A program made the translations under genes and the position numbers. This document shows positions 1 to 14,099 of a stretch of DNA of 64,000 nt, piece by piece. Every line of letters starts with the position of its first letter. The stretch's first letter is position 1. The notes under the pieces were generated by a model. The model was not told the origin of the DNA and did not search any database. It was given only the letters and a program-made list of their open reading frames with translations. The stretch covers positions 1 through 64,000 of the forward strand of contig MSED01000004.1 in the NCBI GenBank assembly GCA_002099365.1, in the 5' to 3' direction. This stretch comes from Phialophora verrucosa. Its lineage: Eukaryota; Ascomycota; Eurotiomycetes; Chaetothyriales; Herpotrichiellaceae.

Positions 1-95
1 CCTAACCCTAACCCTAACCCTAACCCTAACCCTAACCCTAACCCTAACCCTAACCCTAACCCTAACCCTAACCCTAACCCTAACCCTAACCCTAA
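1..95. repeat. Telomere repeat tract (CCCTAA)n
   Basis: The sequence opens with a partial unit and then 15 complete CCCTAA units, ending at base 95 where it runs into GGGTAGAGTG. Read toward the chromosome end this is TTAGGG, the standard telomere repeat of filamentous ascomycetes. The orientation (C-rich strand 5' at the left edge) is that of a true left chromosome end. No degenerate telomere units were noticed further in. Confidence 0.98.
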
Positions 96-399
96 GGGTA
101 GAGTGTCTATATTAAAAGGTTTACGCTATATACTTTATAATTATTTAGTTTTTCTCTATAGTATAAAAGTTAACTATATTTAATATAGTAAAATAGAGAC
201 GAGATATAATAAGAGAAAGAGAGAGTAATATATAAATTAAATCTAGTAAATAAAAATATAATAGATTTATTTTATTTATTACTCTCTAAAATACTTATAA
301 TAGAATAATTAAGGGAGATATTAGTTAAATATAAATTAAAATAAATATATTTTAATTTTATTTATAATTATATTAAGTCGAGCGATAATTATATTATTA

Positions 400-1950
400 T
401 TATAGATAAGTTCGTCGATATTATAAAGATACTTATTAATAAAGAGCTTCTCGATAATATTATTAAAGCTATATTCGGTATTATCTAAGAAGATTAATAA
501 ATCCTCTTTAAATTCCTTAAATACCTTTAACTTAATAAAAGTAATAGTACTTTCTAAAAAGAAGTTATACTTAATATTAATTAAGTATTATATTAAGGTA
601 GAGCTTTTATTACTAAAGTTAGATATCTTAGGCTTCTTATAGTATATTATTATAAACTAAGTTAAGATAAAGGCGTATTTAAAGTCTTCTAGTATCGCGG
701 TATAAATCTAGCGAAGTTAGTCCGATTTTAGAAACTTTATAAAGTTAGTAAAGATAGTTAAAAGGCGCTTAATAATCTATAGAACTTATACTATTTATAT
801 AGCTTTAGGGAATATATTTTTATTTATCTTAATATATTCGATAAATTTATTAAAGTAATTACTATTCTTATAGAGTTTATTTAAGTGATTAATAATAGTT
901 AAGTAAAGCTAATTATTATTAGTATTTTTACCTTTAGAGATTTCTTTAGTAATAATATTAAAACTATATATTAACTTATCGATAATACTAGAAATATTAA
1001 ATCTTTTCCGCTTCTATACGCTAAAGGTAAGAATATAGAGCTAGATTTTTTTAATAACTTCTTTAAGTTATTAAGTATTCTTAAGTCTAAGATAGCCGGT
1101 AATAAATACTTAATTACGTTTTAATAACTATATCGGCTTAATATAGCGAAGTTCGAGTTTAAATAAAGGTTAGAACTAGTAAAATATTTAGTTATAAGCT
1201 AAAAGATTATAGTCTAGTTTAGTCTTAGTATCCTAAAGCTTTTTATTTTTACGCGTCTAATAAAGTCTCTTTTTATTTATATTAGTAAATAGAGTAAAAG
1301 ATTTAAATAATTCGCTTTTATCGTTAAAGGAATTAATAATATTAAATATAAGAGCCTTAGGCTACTTATATAATAAAGTTTTTAAGCTAATATTTTACTC
1401 GGCGTCGGCCTCTTTAATAATAGTATTACTAACTAATATATTCTTATCGTTATTAGCGGCTAGTCGAGATCGCTTTTAAGCTAGGAGCCGATATAGAGTC
1501 GATAGGCTCTACTTAGGACGCTTACTTATAGCTTTATTAAAGATATAAGTACTCTTAGCCTTCTTAATTAATAAGCGAACTTTATCTTTGCTTAAGAGGC
1601 GAAGTAATAATAATATTAATTTATACTTAGAGATAATAGTTTTACCGTTATTTAAATTACTAATCTTAAAGTTAAAGTTACTAATAATAAATTTTACTTA
1701 TTACTTATTATATTACGCCTTTTATTAGTTAAGTTCCTTAATTTACTTCTTATACTTAGCGTAAGCGTCCTTTACTACAGTAAGCTATATAGGAGTTAAA
1801 GTATTCTTCTTACTAGTGAGTAAAGCGTTATTATAAATAGTTTTAGCTTAATTTTTATATTATATTACCTTAGCCTAAAGCTCTTTATACTTAGTAATAG
1901 TTATATTAAGCTTAAGGCTAATAGGCGGCGTAGCCGATCGGCCTCGCTTA
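400..1950 (-). pseudogene. RIP-killed coding remnant, unrecognised
   Basis: Read on the minus strand, long stretches keep one frame whose only interruptions are TAA/TAG at places where CAA, CAG or TGG would be expected. One segment (about 740-1,020) reads as a Lys/Ile/Asn-rich helical protein; another (about 1,690-1,860) reads as an alanine- and lysine-rich helix-like tail. I do not recognise the family. A transposase or a telomere-associated gene would both fit a subtelomeric repeat. Edges are approximate. Confidence 0.35.
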
Positions 1951-3599
1951 TATAATATTATAGTTCCTATATATCGGTTAACTAATATAGTATATAAAGT
2001 AGATCTAGTAAAGATAGTAAAATTCTAGATTAGAGGGATAAGTATATAGTAAATAATTAATAAACTAGATTTACTAAACTTATATAGCTATATAGCGGGA
2101 GGGAGATAAAAAATAGTCTATAAACTAGATTTATTAGTTTTAAAGTAGTAAGTTATTAACTTTCGACTTAAATCTTTAATAGTTTATATATCGCGCCGTA
2201 CAGCGTAAGTAAAATAAATAGTTAAGCTATTATCTAGTATTAGTGTAAGCCGTTCTATATATATTTTAGTATAGTATTTACTGAATTTATTTATATATAG
2301 TTATATAGCGATTTATTTATAAAATTTAAAGAGAGAATATATATATTATAAATAAAAGAGATAGTAAGTTAATATTAAATTTTAGATAAAAAGATAAGAG
2401 CGGCGGTAATAAAGTAAAGTAATAATTTAGCTTAGCGCTTTATTAGATCTATTTTAGAGACTACTTTATCTTTTCGCCTTTTAACGCTTATTAGATATTA
2501 AATATAAATAAATCTATTCTATAGATTAAATCTTATTATATCTATATATAAAGCGGATTATAAATTATCTTTATTTTATTATTATTATTATAAGACTCTA
2601 TAAAATACTACCTACTATAGTTATTTACGCTTTAGTATCTTCTTTTATAAGTCGTATATAAACTAAATATAGTATTAAAGGTTATTAATATAGGGCTCTT
2701 AATATAAAAATAGCCTCTACCCGAATATAGTAACTGACTTAACTACTCGGCGTTATTATAATAGGGACCGGGTTAAGTAAATTAACTAATAAATATAGAC
2801 GAGGCTATAAATATAGTATAGGGTATTTTTTTAGAATTATTATAAAATAGTAGTCTATAAACTAAATTTAATAAATAAGGTAACTAATTTTTTAGTTAAA
2901 TCTATTCTATAGACTATATTATAGCTATCTTATTATAGAGCTTAATATCTTCTATATATATTTTATTTATTATACGAGTGTAGATATAAATAGATATATA
3001 ACTAGAAATATAGATAAATATATAGCTTCTAAGGTAAGACTATTATAATAAATAGTATTTAGATAGTTATAGCTACTAAGACTATTTTAGTTTCTATAAC
3101 TTTTCTTATATTTATAATTAGGTCTCTTACACCTTTAGCGCCTAAGTTAGATAGGCTAATAGCGGTAGGGGTATATTTACGTGAGGTTCCGCCTTAGCGC
3201 TATATAGCTATCCCTTGATCGGGTTAAGGGTTAAGAGGTCGGCGTTAGTCGAATTAAGTGTATTTAGATAGATCGAGTACTATATATATTTATTACTAAG
3301 ATTAGTTTTTATCTTCTATATAAGGTTAGCTTTATTTAAATATAGTATAATCTAGTAGTATACGAATAATAACTATTATAGCTTCTAGTAGTAGTATATA
3401 GTAAACGCTATATCGGGCGAATACTTTAATAGATCTATAAGTTAACGGGCTATAAACTAGTAATAGGCCCGAAAGGGGGACGTGTTCTAGTAATAATATA
3501 TTAAGTAGTCGTTAAAGTTAAATAGATAATTAAATAGTTACTATAACTTCTTATACTTTAATTTATTATTAATAATATAGTAAAGCGGATTAATAAGGA

Positions 3600-6000
3600 T
3601 CTCTTTAAGGGACTATTAGCTTTAAGGTATTATATCGGTTAACGCGTTCTTAACTATATTAGAGTTAAGAGCCTAGAGTAAATTCTTTTAAATAGTCTAT
3701 AAGATATTAACGCGTATCTATAGGAGTACTATATAAGCGAGGTACTAAAATAGGCGAGAATATATACGCTTAATATAATATTAGCTATTAAATTAAGTAA
3801 GAATAGCCTTAAGCTTTCGACGGATCTTAAATAGGTTATAGATATAGCCTTTATAGCGGAGGTATTAGTCGCGGATAACTTAGTTCCTGAAGAGAATATA
3901 GTTAGTAATAGTCGGTTAGAAGTTAAATTAATCTTAAGCGACGCGCGGCTTTAGCTAATAAAAGTTATAGATAGATAAGATATTATAGAAGCCTAGACTA
4001 TACTAAATATGAAGGCCTTAATTAGAGATATTATATTTATAGCGACTCTACTATAGTATACTTTTATAAATATAGTTATAGTCTCTAAGCGTAAAGCGTA
4101 AGTAGTAAAGAGCTATAGCTATTATCTTAGTCTTCTTTTAAGTTATTTATATACTAAGGCTATAGGCGTATATAATCTTAAAGAGGCCGATAAACTTATT
4201 AGCCTATTATTAGAGGAAGTTATAAAGAATAGAGATATAAATAGCTTAGGTATATAATAAGTAGTTATAATAAATAATAATAAGTATATCGGCCGCCTAA
4301 AGTTATAACCGATTATAAAGACTTAGAAGAATAAAGTAGTTAAATCGCTATTCGCTATAAATATTAAAGAATTAATAATAAGAGTTAGAGAAGCTAATAT
4401 ATATATAGATCTTACTAGCGCTATATATTTACTTTACTATAGTATATTAATAATATCGGTTATTAATAAAATAAGTAGCTAAGTGATATAAAAGAGACTT
4501 AAGAGTTATCTTTTTTAAGCTATTATTAATAAAGAGTAGTATCTTTTATATATTGATAAGTTCTTTAGCCGAATTATATAACTAAATATAAAGGACTTTA
4601 TTATAATATAGTTTTAAGCGCTTTAGCGGTTTACTAGTAATAAATATAGCTTTATAGAGTATATTTATATTATAGTAGCGTTAAGCCTTACCGCCGACTA
4701 TACTAAATTAGTTATTATAAATCCGCTTAATAATAGTCTTAAGATAGTACTATTTCTAGAGATAAACCTATACCTCTTTATTAATATATAGCTCTTTATT
4801 AGGGAGATAGAAGACGGTTAACACGATTTTAAGTGTTAAGTTATACTAGATATAATTAAGATTAATATAATCTATATTAAAGGTCGAATTAAAGAAATCT
4901 AGAAAGAAGTTAATTATATTAAGAATATATAGCCGGCTAAGGCTTACCTTAAATTAAAGCTTTATACCTTTAGTATAGAAGAAGAGCTAAAGCTTATAGA
5001 AGTCGCTTAAATTGAGAATATTATAGATAATATATTTAATCTTATCTTAAATAAGCCCGAGATACTTATACTAAAGGTAATAAATTACGGTTTACTAGAC
5101 TTAATAAGCTATACTATTAATAAGGCGTAACTTAGTTTAGTAAGCGCGCGAATTAATAATAATATAGCGGTAGCTTATAGATAGATACTAGATAATATAG
5201 GTAGAGTAGACTATATAGATAGCGCGCTACTAAACCTATATAGTCTAGCGCTTAAGTTATTCTTATATTATTACTATAAAATCGCGTTTAAGTTACTATA
5301 CTAAATATAAGAAGCTAATATATAGGGTAACTATCTAAAAGGTTACTATATAGACGTTCTCGATATAGAAATATAGTAAGTTCTAGAAGAGAATAGTAAC
5401 CCGCTTGAGAGCTTCTTCTTATAGCGCGGCGGCGGGTATATTATTATATTAGTAAACCTAAATATACCGGTTAGTAGTAATATTTTATTTTATAAGAGAT
5501 ATAGGCTAGTTTAATAAGCTATATTGATATATTATTAGGCTATATAGAAAGTTTAGTAAGCTATTAATATCGGTATATTAACTAAAGGCCTAAGTATAAG
5601 TTTTTTTCTAGTAAAGATAAATTTACTTAGAGAATACTTTATTTAATTAAATACTATAGAATATTATATTTAGCTAAGCGAATATTATAAGCGGCTAATT
5701 ATATAGATCTTAAAGCGTAAGAAGATTAAGAGTATAAAGAATTAACAGTATATTAAGTTTATTAGCGATATAGTCTAGGTTATAATATTTATTATTATAA
5801 ATAGAGCGTTAATATTAAATTTAAAGACGGTTGTAATAAGCCTCGCTATATTCTTAAAGTAGTATATAAAAGAAGTTAAATATTTTATTAATAGCGTACT
5901 TAAGGGGCGTAACTTTATATTTAATATTAGAACCCTTTAGCTTATCTTCTTTGTACTTAAACTCGAGTTAAAAGAGCGAGCTTTAAGAAGAAGGTATAGT
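3600..6000 (+). pseudogene. RIP-killed coding remnant, unrecognised
   Basis: On the plus strand about 3,880-5,300 reads as a nearly continuous protein once TAA/TAG are taken as former glutamine or tryptophan codons. The readable part is hydrophobic and charged in alternation, with a segment near 4,790-4,880 that looks like a folded core (Glu-Asp-Gly, Asp, Phe, Cys-like positions). No catalytic motif I can name is visible. It lies divergent from the minus-strand remnant nearer the telomere, so the two could belong to one element or be separate insertions. Edges are approximate. Confidence 0.35.
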
Positions 6001-8759
6001 TAAGAGACGATATAAAGAGGAGTTATTTAGAAAGCTAGATATAAAAGGATTTAAAGATATATCTATACTTAAAGAGGTCTATACTAGTATATTATTATTA
6101 GCCTTTCTTTACTCGTTATAAGCTTATATCTCTTATCGCTTTTCCTCTTCCGGCTATATATTATCTTTATTATTATTTCTTAATTATCTATCTTTATTAC
6201 GATAAACTAGTAATATAGAAGAGGGTAAAAGACTAGAAAGTTAAAAGAGAGGGCTATAAATAGGCCTAGCCGTATTATTAGAGAGAGAGCTATAACTAAA
6301 CTTAGCTATATTATTTAAGAGAGGGCTAAAACTTAATTAAGTAGAGCTAAATAGCTATAGTTAAAGCTTAAATAGATCTGAGAGAGGACTAAAGGAAGGT
6401 CGTCGAGAGGAATTTAATTAGTTATAATATTAAGTGTTAGTTACTAATTAAAAATTAATTAGAATAGTAAATAATATATAATTTAGGTAAGGCTTTAAGG
6501 CTGGTTGTAAGAAAGAGAGGAAGTATTTAAAGATATATTAATAAGGTTAGAGTATTTAATAAAGGAAATAATTTAGCTTAATAAATAAAGATAGTATTTA
6601 GTTAAATAATTAAGAAATTATAACACGCGAGGCTAAGGCTAAGAACGAAATTATAGATTAAATAATAAATATAGTTATAGCGCGAGATGAAGGCTAGTCG
6701 CTTAAGGTTAAGATAATACGCTAAGAGCTCTTTATAACTAGAGCGGCTATTTTTAAATTTAATTACTAATAAGAAATATAAAGGATTTAGTATTTATTAA
6801 CGGCGGTATTTATATATTAAAGTTAGATTTACTTATAGTTTATCTAAAGTAATAGCTTATATATATAGAAGTTAATTAAAATAGTAAATTTAATATTCTC
6901 TTTAAGGCCGCCGAAGGAGCGCTATATAAGAAGATTACTTTACCGCTATTATATAGCTATTAATAGAGGGTATATACCTTAAAGGCGAGCCTATTCGCGC
7001 TCTAGTGTCTAAATACGGGCGCGATAAGCGGCGACCTATACCTAAGTTTACTCGCGCGACCGGTTAAGCGCGGTGTTACTAGAGCTTCTAGAGAGAGGAT
7101 AATTATAATAAGTTATAATAATATTATAAGTATTAATAAAATAGTAATAATATTTATTATTTATATTATAGATTAAAAGTCTTTATAATAAAGAATAATA
7201 ATAATAACTTAATATATAATATATCTTTCTAGTTTAAATATAGTAAAGCTAGCTTTATAGCCTTACGCGCGAGGCTAAGTAACCGACCTACTTAAAGCGC
7301 CGAATAGGCGACGACTTAATCGAGCCACTACGCTACCCTATAATGTCCTACAGCGTCGCCGCTACCGGTAATAGGTAGAGTAAGGCGAGAAGAGTGTAAT
7401 AAAAGAGATCTTAATATCGTCGTCGCTCGGGAAGGGTCTATCCCTAAGCCGCGCGCGAAGGGTGGAATACTATACTAGAGGGTAATTTAGTTAGCGTAAG
7501 TTAAATATAAGTACTACTAAAGGGAACTATTTTTTCTACGACTAATAAAGCTATATATTATATAAAGATCTATAGTAAATATATTAAAAGGTCGCTAGTA
7601 TATTATATCTTAATTTAGATTATAAAATTATATTAAAAAGGTTCCGCGGTTAAGATCGGCCCTTACTAGTACTGCTAATTTCGTAGAAAGAGACGAAGCC
7701 TAAATATTTAGAATAAATTATATATAAGATCGATAAGTATACTAATATCTCTTTTAGATAGTTATATAGTATAAAGAAAGAGGATCTAAAGCCTCCTTTA
7801 GTAAGGATAAATCTTATCTAAACGGTTAGATTAAAGCTAAATTATAGTGTACTAAAAGACTTAAAAGATAATTTATATATATTAAAGCTAGCTAAGCTAA
7901 AAGAAATTTATATTAACTAGCTAAAGACTAATATTTATATTAACGCTCTTAGAAAGCGACCGGTACTATAGTAAGAAGGATATATATAAGCGAAGCACCT
8001 TTAGACTAATATATATAAGCTTATTATAGATAGTTAGCGATATTATATAATATAATAAGTAAAATTAAATAGAGAGATTATCTTTAATAATATTATAAAT
8101 AATATTCCCGCGCTAGAATAATTAACTAATTAAAGGCCGCTAATAACCCTATATAATATATAGAATAACCGAATATATAACCCGCGATCGGAAGATACTA
8201 AAATAGGTGATAATAATAAATATATACGCCTAAAGCGAGTTTTATAGCGCCTATATATTATAAAAGAGATATAGTATAGACCGCTTAGTCCTAAGCCTCT
8301 TTAGAAGGTACTCTCGCAAGATTTAAATAGAGCCGGGAGAATTATTAACTAGTTATTAGGTTAAGAGATAACTATTTAATTATAAGATCTACTATTAATA
8401 AAAGAAGTATATAACGAGTAATTTTTTTATAAGTATTAGTATTATAATAAAGATAAGTAAGAGCTAATTTATTAAATATATCCTTTATAAGTTAGAATAA
8501 TATAACCTTAAAAAGAACTTATTATAAGAGTTAATATAGTATAAATAAGCTTTAATAAGGACTATTTAATATATTCGCGATTATATTATAGTAGCTATCT
8601 CTATTTACTAATAAAGATATAAAAATAATATAAAGATTTATTATTAGATATTAAAGCGGAAATTAATTTAATATCTTTAGATTTAGTTAAAGACCGAAGA
8701 TTATCTCGACTTATATAAAAGATAAAGTTTATTTATAATACTATAGGATTTAATAAAGA

Positions 8760-11700
8760 CCGAGAAGATTTTATAGATATAATTAAAAATATAGTAATTA
8801 ATATCGCCGGTATTAAAGTCTTAACTAATATCTATATAACTAATATTATAGATTTAATATATCGCTTTATTCTAGGTAGGCCGTTCTAGAAGGCTACTTA
8901 AGGTTTAGTTTAAGAGAAGGACGATAATATATATATTATAAGTCTAATAGATAACTTTAATAAAAAGCGGCTTTAACTTCTTATATAGTTAACTTTAGAT
9001 CTTAGTGATAATATAACGATAAGGTCGATAGTTAAGCTTATATATATATTTACTTTAAAAGGCTAAGCGAATATAAAGAGATAAAAAGGTCTATACTCGC
9101 TTTAGTTAGAGCCCGGCGAAATTAAGGGAGAATATAAGTAATCGATTTTAAGATAAATAAGAATAATACTTTAATCTCTACCTTAGATATTTATAATTTA
9201 AGCGATAATAAGTTTAATAAAATATATTTTTAGGTTCGACCTTTTAATATTAAAGATAATTAGTAATTAGTAAAGTCCTTAAGATTATTTAATAAAGAAG
9301 CTATAATATAAGACTTAAAGAATAAATAATATTACGAATAATATTAATTTAAGAAGCCTTTAGAAGCTCGCGTAAATACTTTATATAAATAGAAGGCTAA
9401 TAAAGTAAAACTTATTAATTTAGATTTCTAGGACGGTTCGACGCCTAATAGGCTCTTAAACTAGTATATAAGGGCGCGGGAATAGATAATAGCTACCTAT
9501 AACGGCCGGCTATATATATTCTCGAATTAAATAAGTTTACGCCTTATTAAATTTCCTCGAGGGTAACGCTTAAGGCCCGAATATTTAAAGAAACTAGTTA
9601 TCGGACTTAATCTAACGCCTAATAAGAAGGAGATCCTTATAGAGATTCTATATAACTATAAAGGAGCTCTAGCTTAGAATCTTAAAGAAATCGGGCGGAT
9701 TTATTATAAAGTAGTATCTCTATAAGTAATAAGGACTATTTTATATACTTTATAGTAAGTAAAGAGCTTCTTTATCCCGAAAATACTTAAGCTAATAGTA
9801 ATTATACTAATAAAGGAGAAAATTAACTTAGATCTCTTTAAATTAAGATATAGATTATACTAGAACCTATTTTTTTTAGTTAAGAAAAAGAAGCCTAAAG
9901 AGTATTAATTAGTAATTATAATATAAAATATTAATTAAGTAATAATTTAAAATATAAATTTATCTCTTTTAGTTAACGACTTTATAGAAGAGTTCGGTAG
10001 AATATAGATAACCTCTTTATTAGATTAGCTTTTAAGTTATAATTAAATTAAATTTATAAGAAAGAGCCGAGATTTAATAAGGATTTATATTTTAATCGGA
10101 CTTATTTATTATATAATACTCCTATAGAGTATAATAAATTCTATAGCGTAATTTATATAGATTATAAACTAAATTTTAAAGGAATAGATACCGAAAGTTA
10201 CTTAGCTATTTTTAGATAATATTAGTGTAAAAGGACTAAAGAGTAACTATTAGTAACTAAAAGTAGTTCCTTAAGTATACTTATATATACTAGAATATTT
10301 AATAAATCTAGACGCGGTACTACTTAATCTTAAGCTTACTAATACTACTATAGCCGGATAAAAGCTATAGCTCTATATACGAGAGATTAAGATAGTTAAA
10401 TATATCTATAATCGGAACGAATAATATTTATAATAATTTAAGATTTATAAGATCTTAATATAGCTAACTCTAATAAACTAACTAGAACTTTATAGATTCT
10501 TTAGAATCTATATATATTATCGTATATAGATTTTATATTTCGCGATAATAATAAAGCCTTTATATAACTTACTTTAAAAGAATATTATTTAGATCTAGAT
10601 AGAGATATACACTAAGAGTATAGAAGGACTAAAGAAGGCGTTATTCTCTACTCTCGTATTAATTAGTCTAGATTATTAAAAAGGCGTTAGCCTAATTATA
10701 TTTATTGTCGATATTAGCGAAAGAGGCTAGAGCGCTGTAATTATATAGATAGACTTAATAATAAATAAATAATAGGTTATAAGATATAAGAGCGATATTT
10801 AGTTTAAGACTAAGAGGGAATATAATATACTTAAGTAGAAAGCCTGTAGATTACTAAAAGCCCTTAAGAAGTTTAAATATTAGCTATACACTATTTACTT
10901 TATTATAGAGACTAATATAATAACTTTTATAGCTTAGCTTAATTAATAGTCTACCGACTTACTTAAGGTCGTCGTTAATTAATAGCTAGTATAGATCCGT
11001 AGATTCGATTTCGAAGTATAGTATATTTTAGGTAAGTAGAATATAGTTACTAATACCTTATCTTAACGCTCTCTGACTTAGGAAGATATTAAAGAAGCTA
11101 AATAGAAAGAGGATATTAAGGATTAAATTAAAGTTTAGATATTCTTTATATAGGGAAGCCTTTAATTAATTAAATAGAATATTATTTATTAAGACTTTAC
11201 TTTAGTAAGGCTTATAGTTACTTATACTTAAGATTAATCTATAAGCTTTAATAAACTATATATAATCTAGTTATTTAAGGGAGAGTATTTAGAGGAATTA
11301 AAAAGGCTCGCTAAATATCTATAAGATTAGTAATATTCTTTAGAGATAAATAATAATAAGTTTTAGAAACTCTAAAAAGACTTAACTAACTACTTTATAA
11401 GAGAAGAGTATTTATTTCGGAAGCTAATAGAGAATAAGCTAAGTAGAAGAGTAATTAATAATAATATAGAGAAGTAAAAGATACTTAAAGTAATATATAA
11501 TAATATTAAATATTTTAGTTAAGAAATAATATATTAAAGAATATTTAATTATTATTACTAAGAAGGTTAGTATTAAGATATAGAAGTATTTATAAAGACT
11601 TATTTAGAATACTAATTCTATATAAGCTAAAGGCTATATAATATAATATTCTCGACTTTAGTTAATAAGCGCTAGAAATAGATTAATATTAATTATACTT

Positions 11701-12060
11701 TAATATTAATATCTTAAGAAAAGAGGTATCTTATTAAAGCTTAAAGTAATATAAGCGGCTAGGTAAAAGTATAAGGTATTATAGCTACTAATAGTGCTAC
11801 TATAATAAAGTTTCTTTAAGAGGAGATTATTTATCGCTATAGACTATTTAGATAATTAGTATATAATAGCGGACCGGAGAATAAAAGTTAAGTAAAAGTA
11901 TTTATAGATAGATATAGAATTAAATATATAGTTATCTTTATATATTATCTATAAGTAAATAGCTAGATAGAAGTTAAGTATAAAGGCGTTACGAACGCTC
12001 TCTTAAAGATAATTTATATTAATAGCGGCGATACTTAAATAAATTATCTTTATACTGTTC
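8760..12060 (+). pseudogene. Ty3/Gypsy-like pol remnant, copy 1
   Basis: The order protease - reverse transcriptase - RNase H - integrase identifies Ty3/Gypsy. A protease-like end with an ILGRPF-type motif lies near 8,865-8,890. The RT palm (Leu-Asp, then Tyr-Asn, as in fungal Gypsy FxSLDLxSGYNQI) is near 10,012-10,070. RNase H has its first Asp at 10,710-10,712 and the ARYES-type stretch follows to about 11,060. The integrase zinc-binding Thr-Cys-x2-Cys is near 11,600. The catalytic-core GPEN motif is at 11,871-11,882, followed by an ANG-x-IE-like segment near 11,950-11,990. Cys, Asp and Gln codons are changed by C-to-T or G-to-A. The gene is dead. Confidence 0.82.
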
Positions 12061-14099
12061 TTTAAGCTAATCGGACAATAGTTAAAGTTAAAACCGATAT
12101 AATACTATATAAAGTTAAGTTCCTTAAATAATTAATTCTTTCTATTAAACTCGAGATTATAATGTAAAATATTATAAATTAGAATAAAGTTATTAATACT
12201 ACTAATTTAATTACTATATATATATAAGCTCTCGAAAGGTATAATCGAGATTTAGAAGAGGCGGTAGTATATCTAAACCGGATATAAAGGCTAGAAAAGA
12301 AGTATTTTAATAAAAGCTATAATCTATACTTATAACTACTTAAGGAGAGTATATTAATATTAAGCTATAATATAGCCGAGTTAATAAATATATTTATAGA
12401 GAAGAAGTTAATATTCCGTTAGTTTAGACTATTTAAAATTATAAAGGTAAATTAAGAGAAGGGAATATATATTTTAGCGGAACTTAATAGCTCTTAACTA
12501 TAGGGAATTTATATAATTAGTTATTTTAAGCGATTTTACTAACGCCTTAAAGATTTCCTTATAGATATTAAACCTATACCTAAAGATAATCCTTAGGAAG
12601 AAGAAGCTCGCGAAGTTTTAACTTTTAATCTTTTTTATCTCGCTAATATTAAAGAGTCTTTAAATAATAATAATATATCTTCTCTATAAAAGATACCTTT
12701 ATACTTACGCTATAGTCGACGGCTTAAATAGAGAGCGAAGATATTATCGCCGATAAATAAAGAACTAATATTTATAGTAGAGATATCTTTAGTTAGCGAT
12801 AAAATTCGAGAATAGTACGCTAGGTTAGATATATTTAGTAAGTCTATAGAGGAGTAAAGTAGATACTTTACTTTATATTATACTTTATTATATAAAGTAG
12901 TAAGGGAGGTATAGTATCGCTATCGCTAGTATAAGAAAGTTTAAGATTAAATTTCTTTAGTTATTTACGGTTTTCTTTTAGTTAAGTTATAATAATTTAG
13001 TGTTTAGAGTATAGTTATAATAGGGATTTTCTTAAAATTAAGTTACTTTAGTTTACGGATCTTATTATCTTATTAACCTAGTATCTTAAAGAGAGAAGCG
13101 ATACTAGAGTAAAGTATTACTACTCTAGGTATAGTAGATATTAGAATTACTAAATAAAGCTAAAAAAGTTAAGCTAGAAATAGTATAGTATAGCTAGAGT
13201 AAAGAAAAATTAAGGTTAGCGCTAGAAATTTTAGTGCTATCTTTAATTAGTTATATATACTTATATATTATATAGAGTTTTCGGGAGTATTATAATTAGT
13301 TAAACTTTAATATAGTTAAAGGAGCCGCGATATTAAATAGTATTAATAATAGATTAAATATTAGTTATTAATAATAAGAGTTAAAAGCCTAATAATATTA
13401 TATAATAAAGATTTAAGTTATATATAAATATAGTAAAGAGAGAATAATAAATTAATCCCTATATAACTATCTAATCTCTTAAATTACTATTCTTAAGCTA
13501 TTATATAGTAAATATATATTATTTAGACTAAAGGTCTCGATAAGCTTAAGAGATAAAGAGAGTAATAAATATACTCTATTATCTATAAATAGTAATATCT
13601 TACCTTATTATATTATTATTTAGTACTAAAGAGTATTAGTTTATAATATATATTTGTCCTTACTCTCTCTCTCTTAACTATTTATATATATCTTTCTTCT
13701 TAATTTTATATCTTCCTTTCTTAATATAAACTTTAACTATTAAATAGTTCTTCTTTATTATTAGCTTAATCTTCTAAATCTTTTTAGATTTTCTAGAATA
13801 AACTTTAATATCTTTATTACCGATAATATTTTTATTAAGCTTATCTTTCCTCTCTCTCTTTAATATTTTAATTATACTATAAGCCTTACTTAACTATACG
13901 CTTTATCTCTATTACCTTTTAGATTTATCTTTATAACTTCTTACTAAAGACTTAAGTTAATTTTACTATTAAAATATCTAAAGTTTAGTGTTAATTATAA
14001 CTAAAGCCGCCGATTATTTAGTTAAATCCTAACTCTATAGTTCCTACTAGTCGACGATAAAAGTACTAAGCTCCTAATATCTATACGGTTGATAATTAG

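Noticed and set aside
7262..7345. tRNA-like sequence on the minus strand (A-box-like TAGCGTAGTGGCT)
   Set aside because: The B box is poor and no cloverleaf can be folded by eye. At most a RIP-damaged tRNA-derived fragment.
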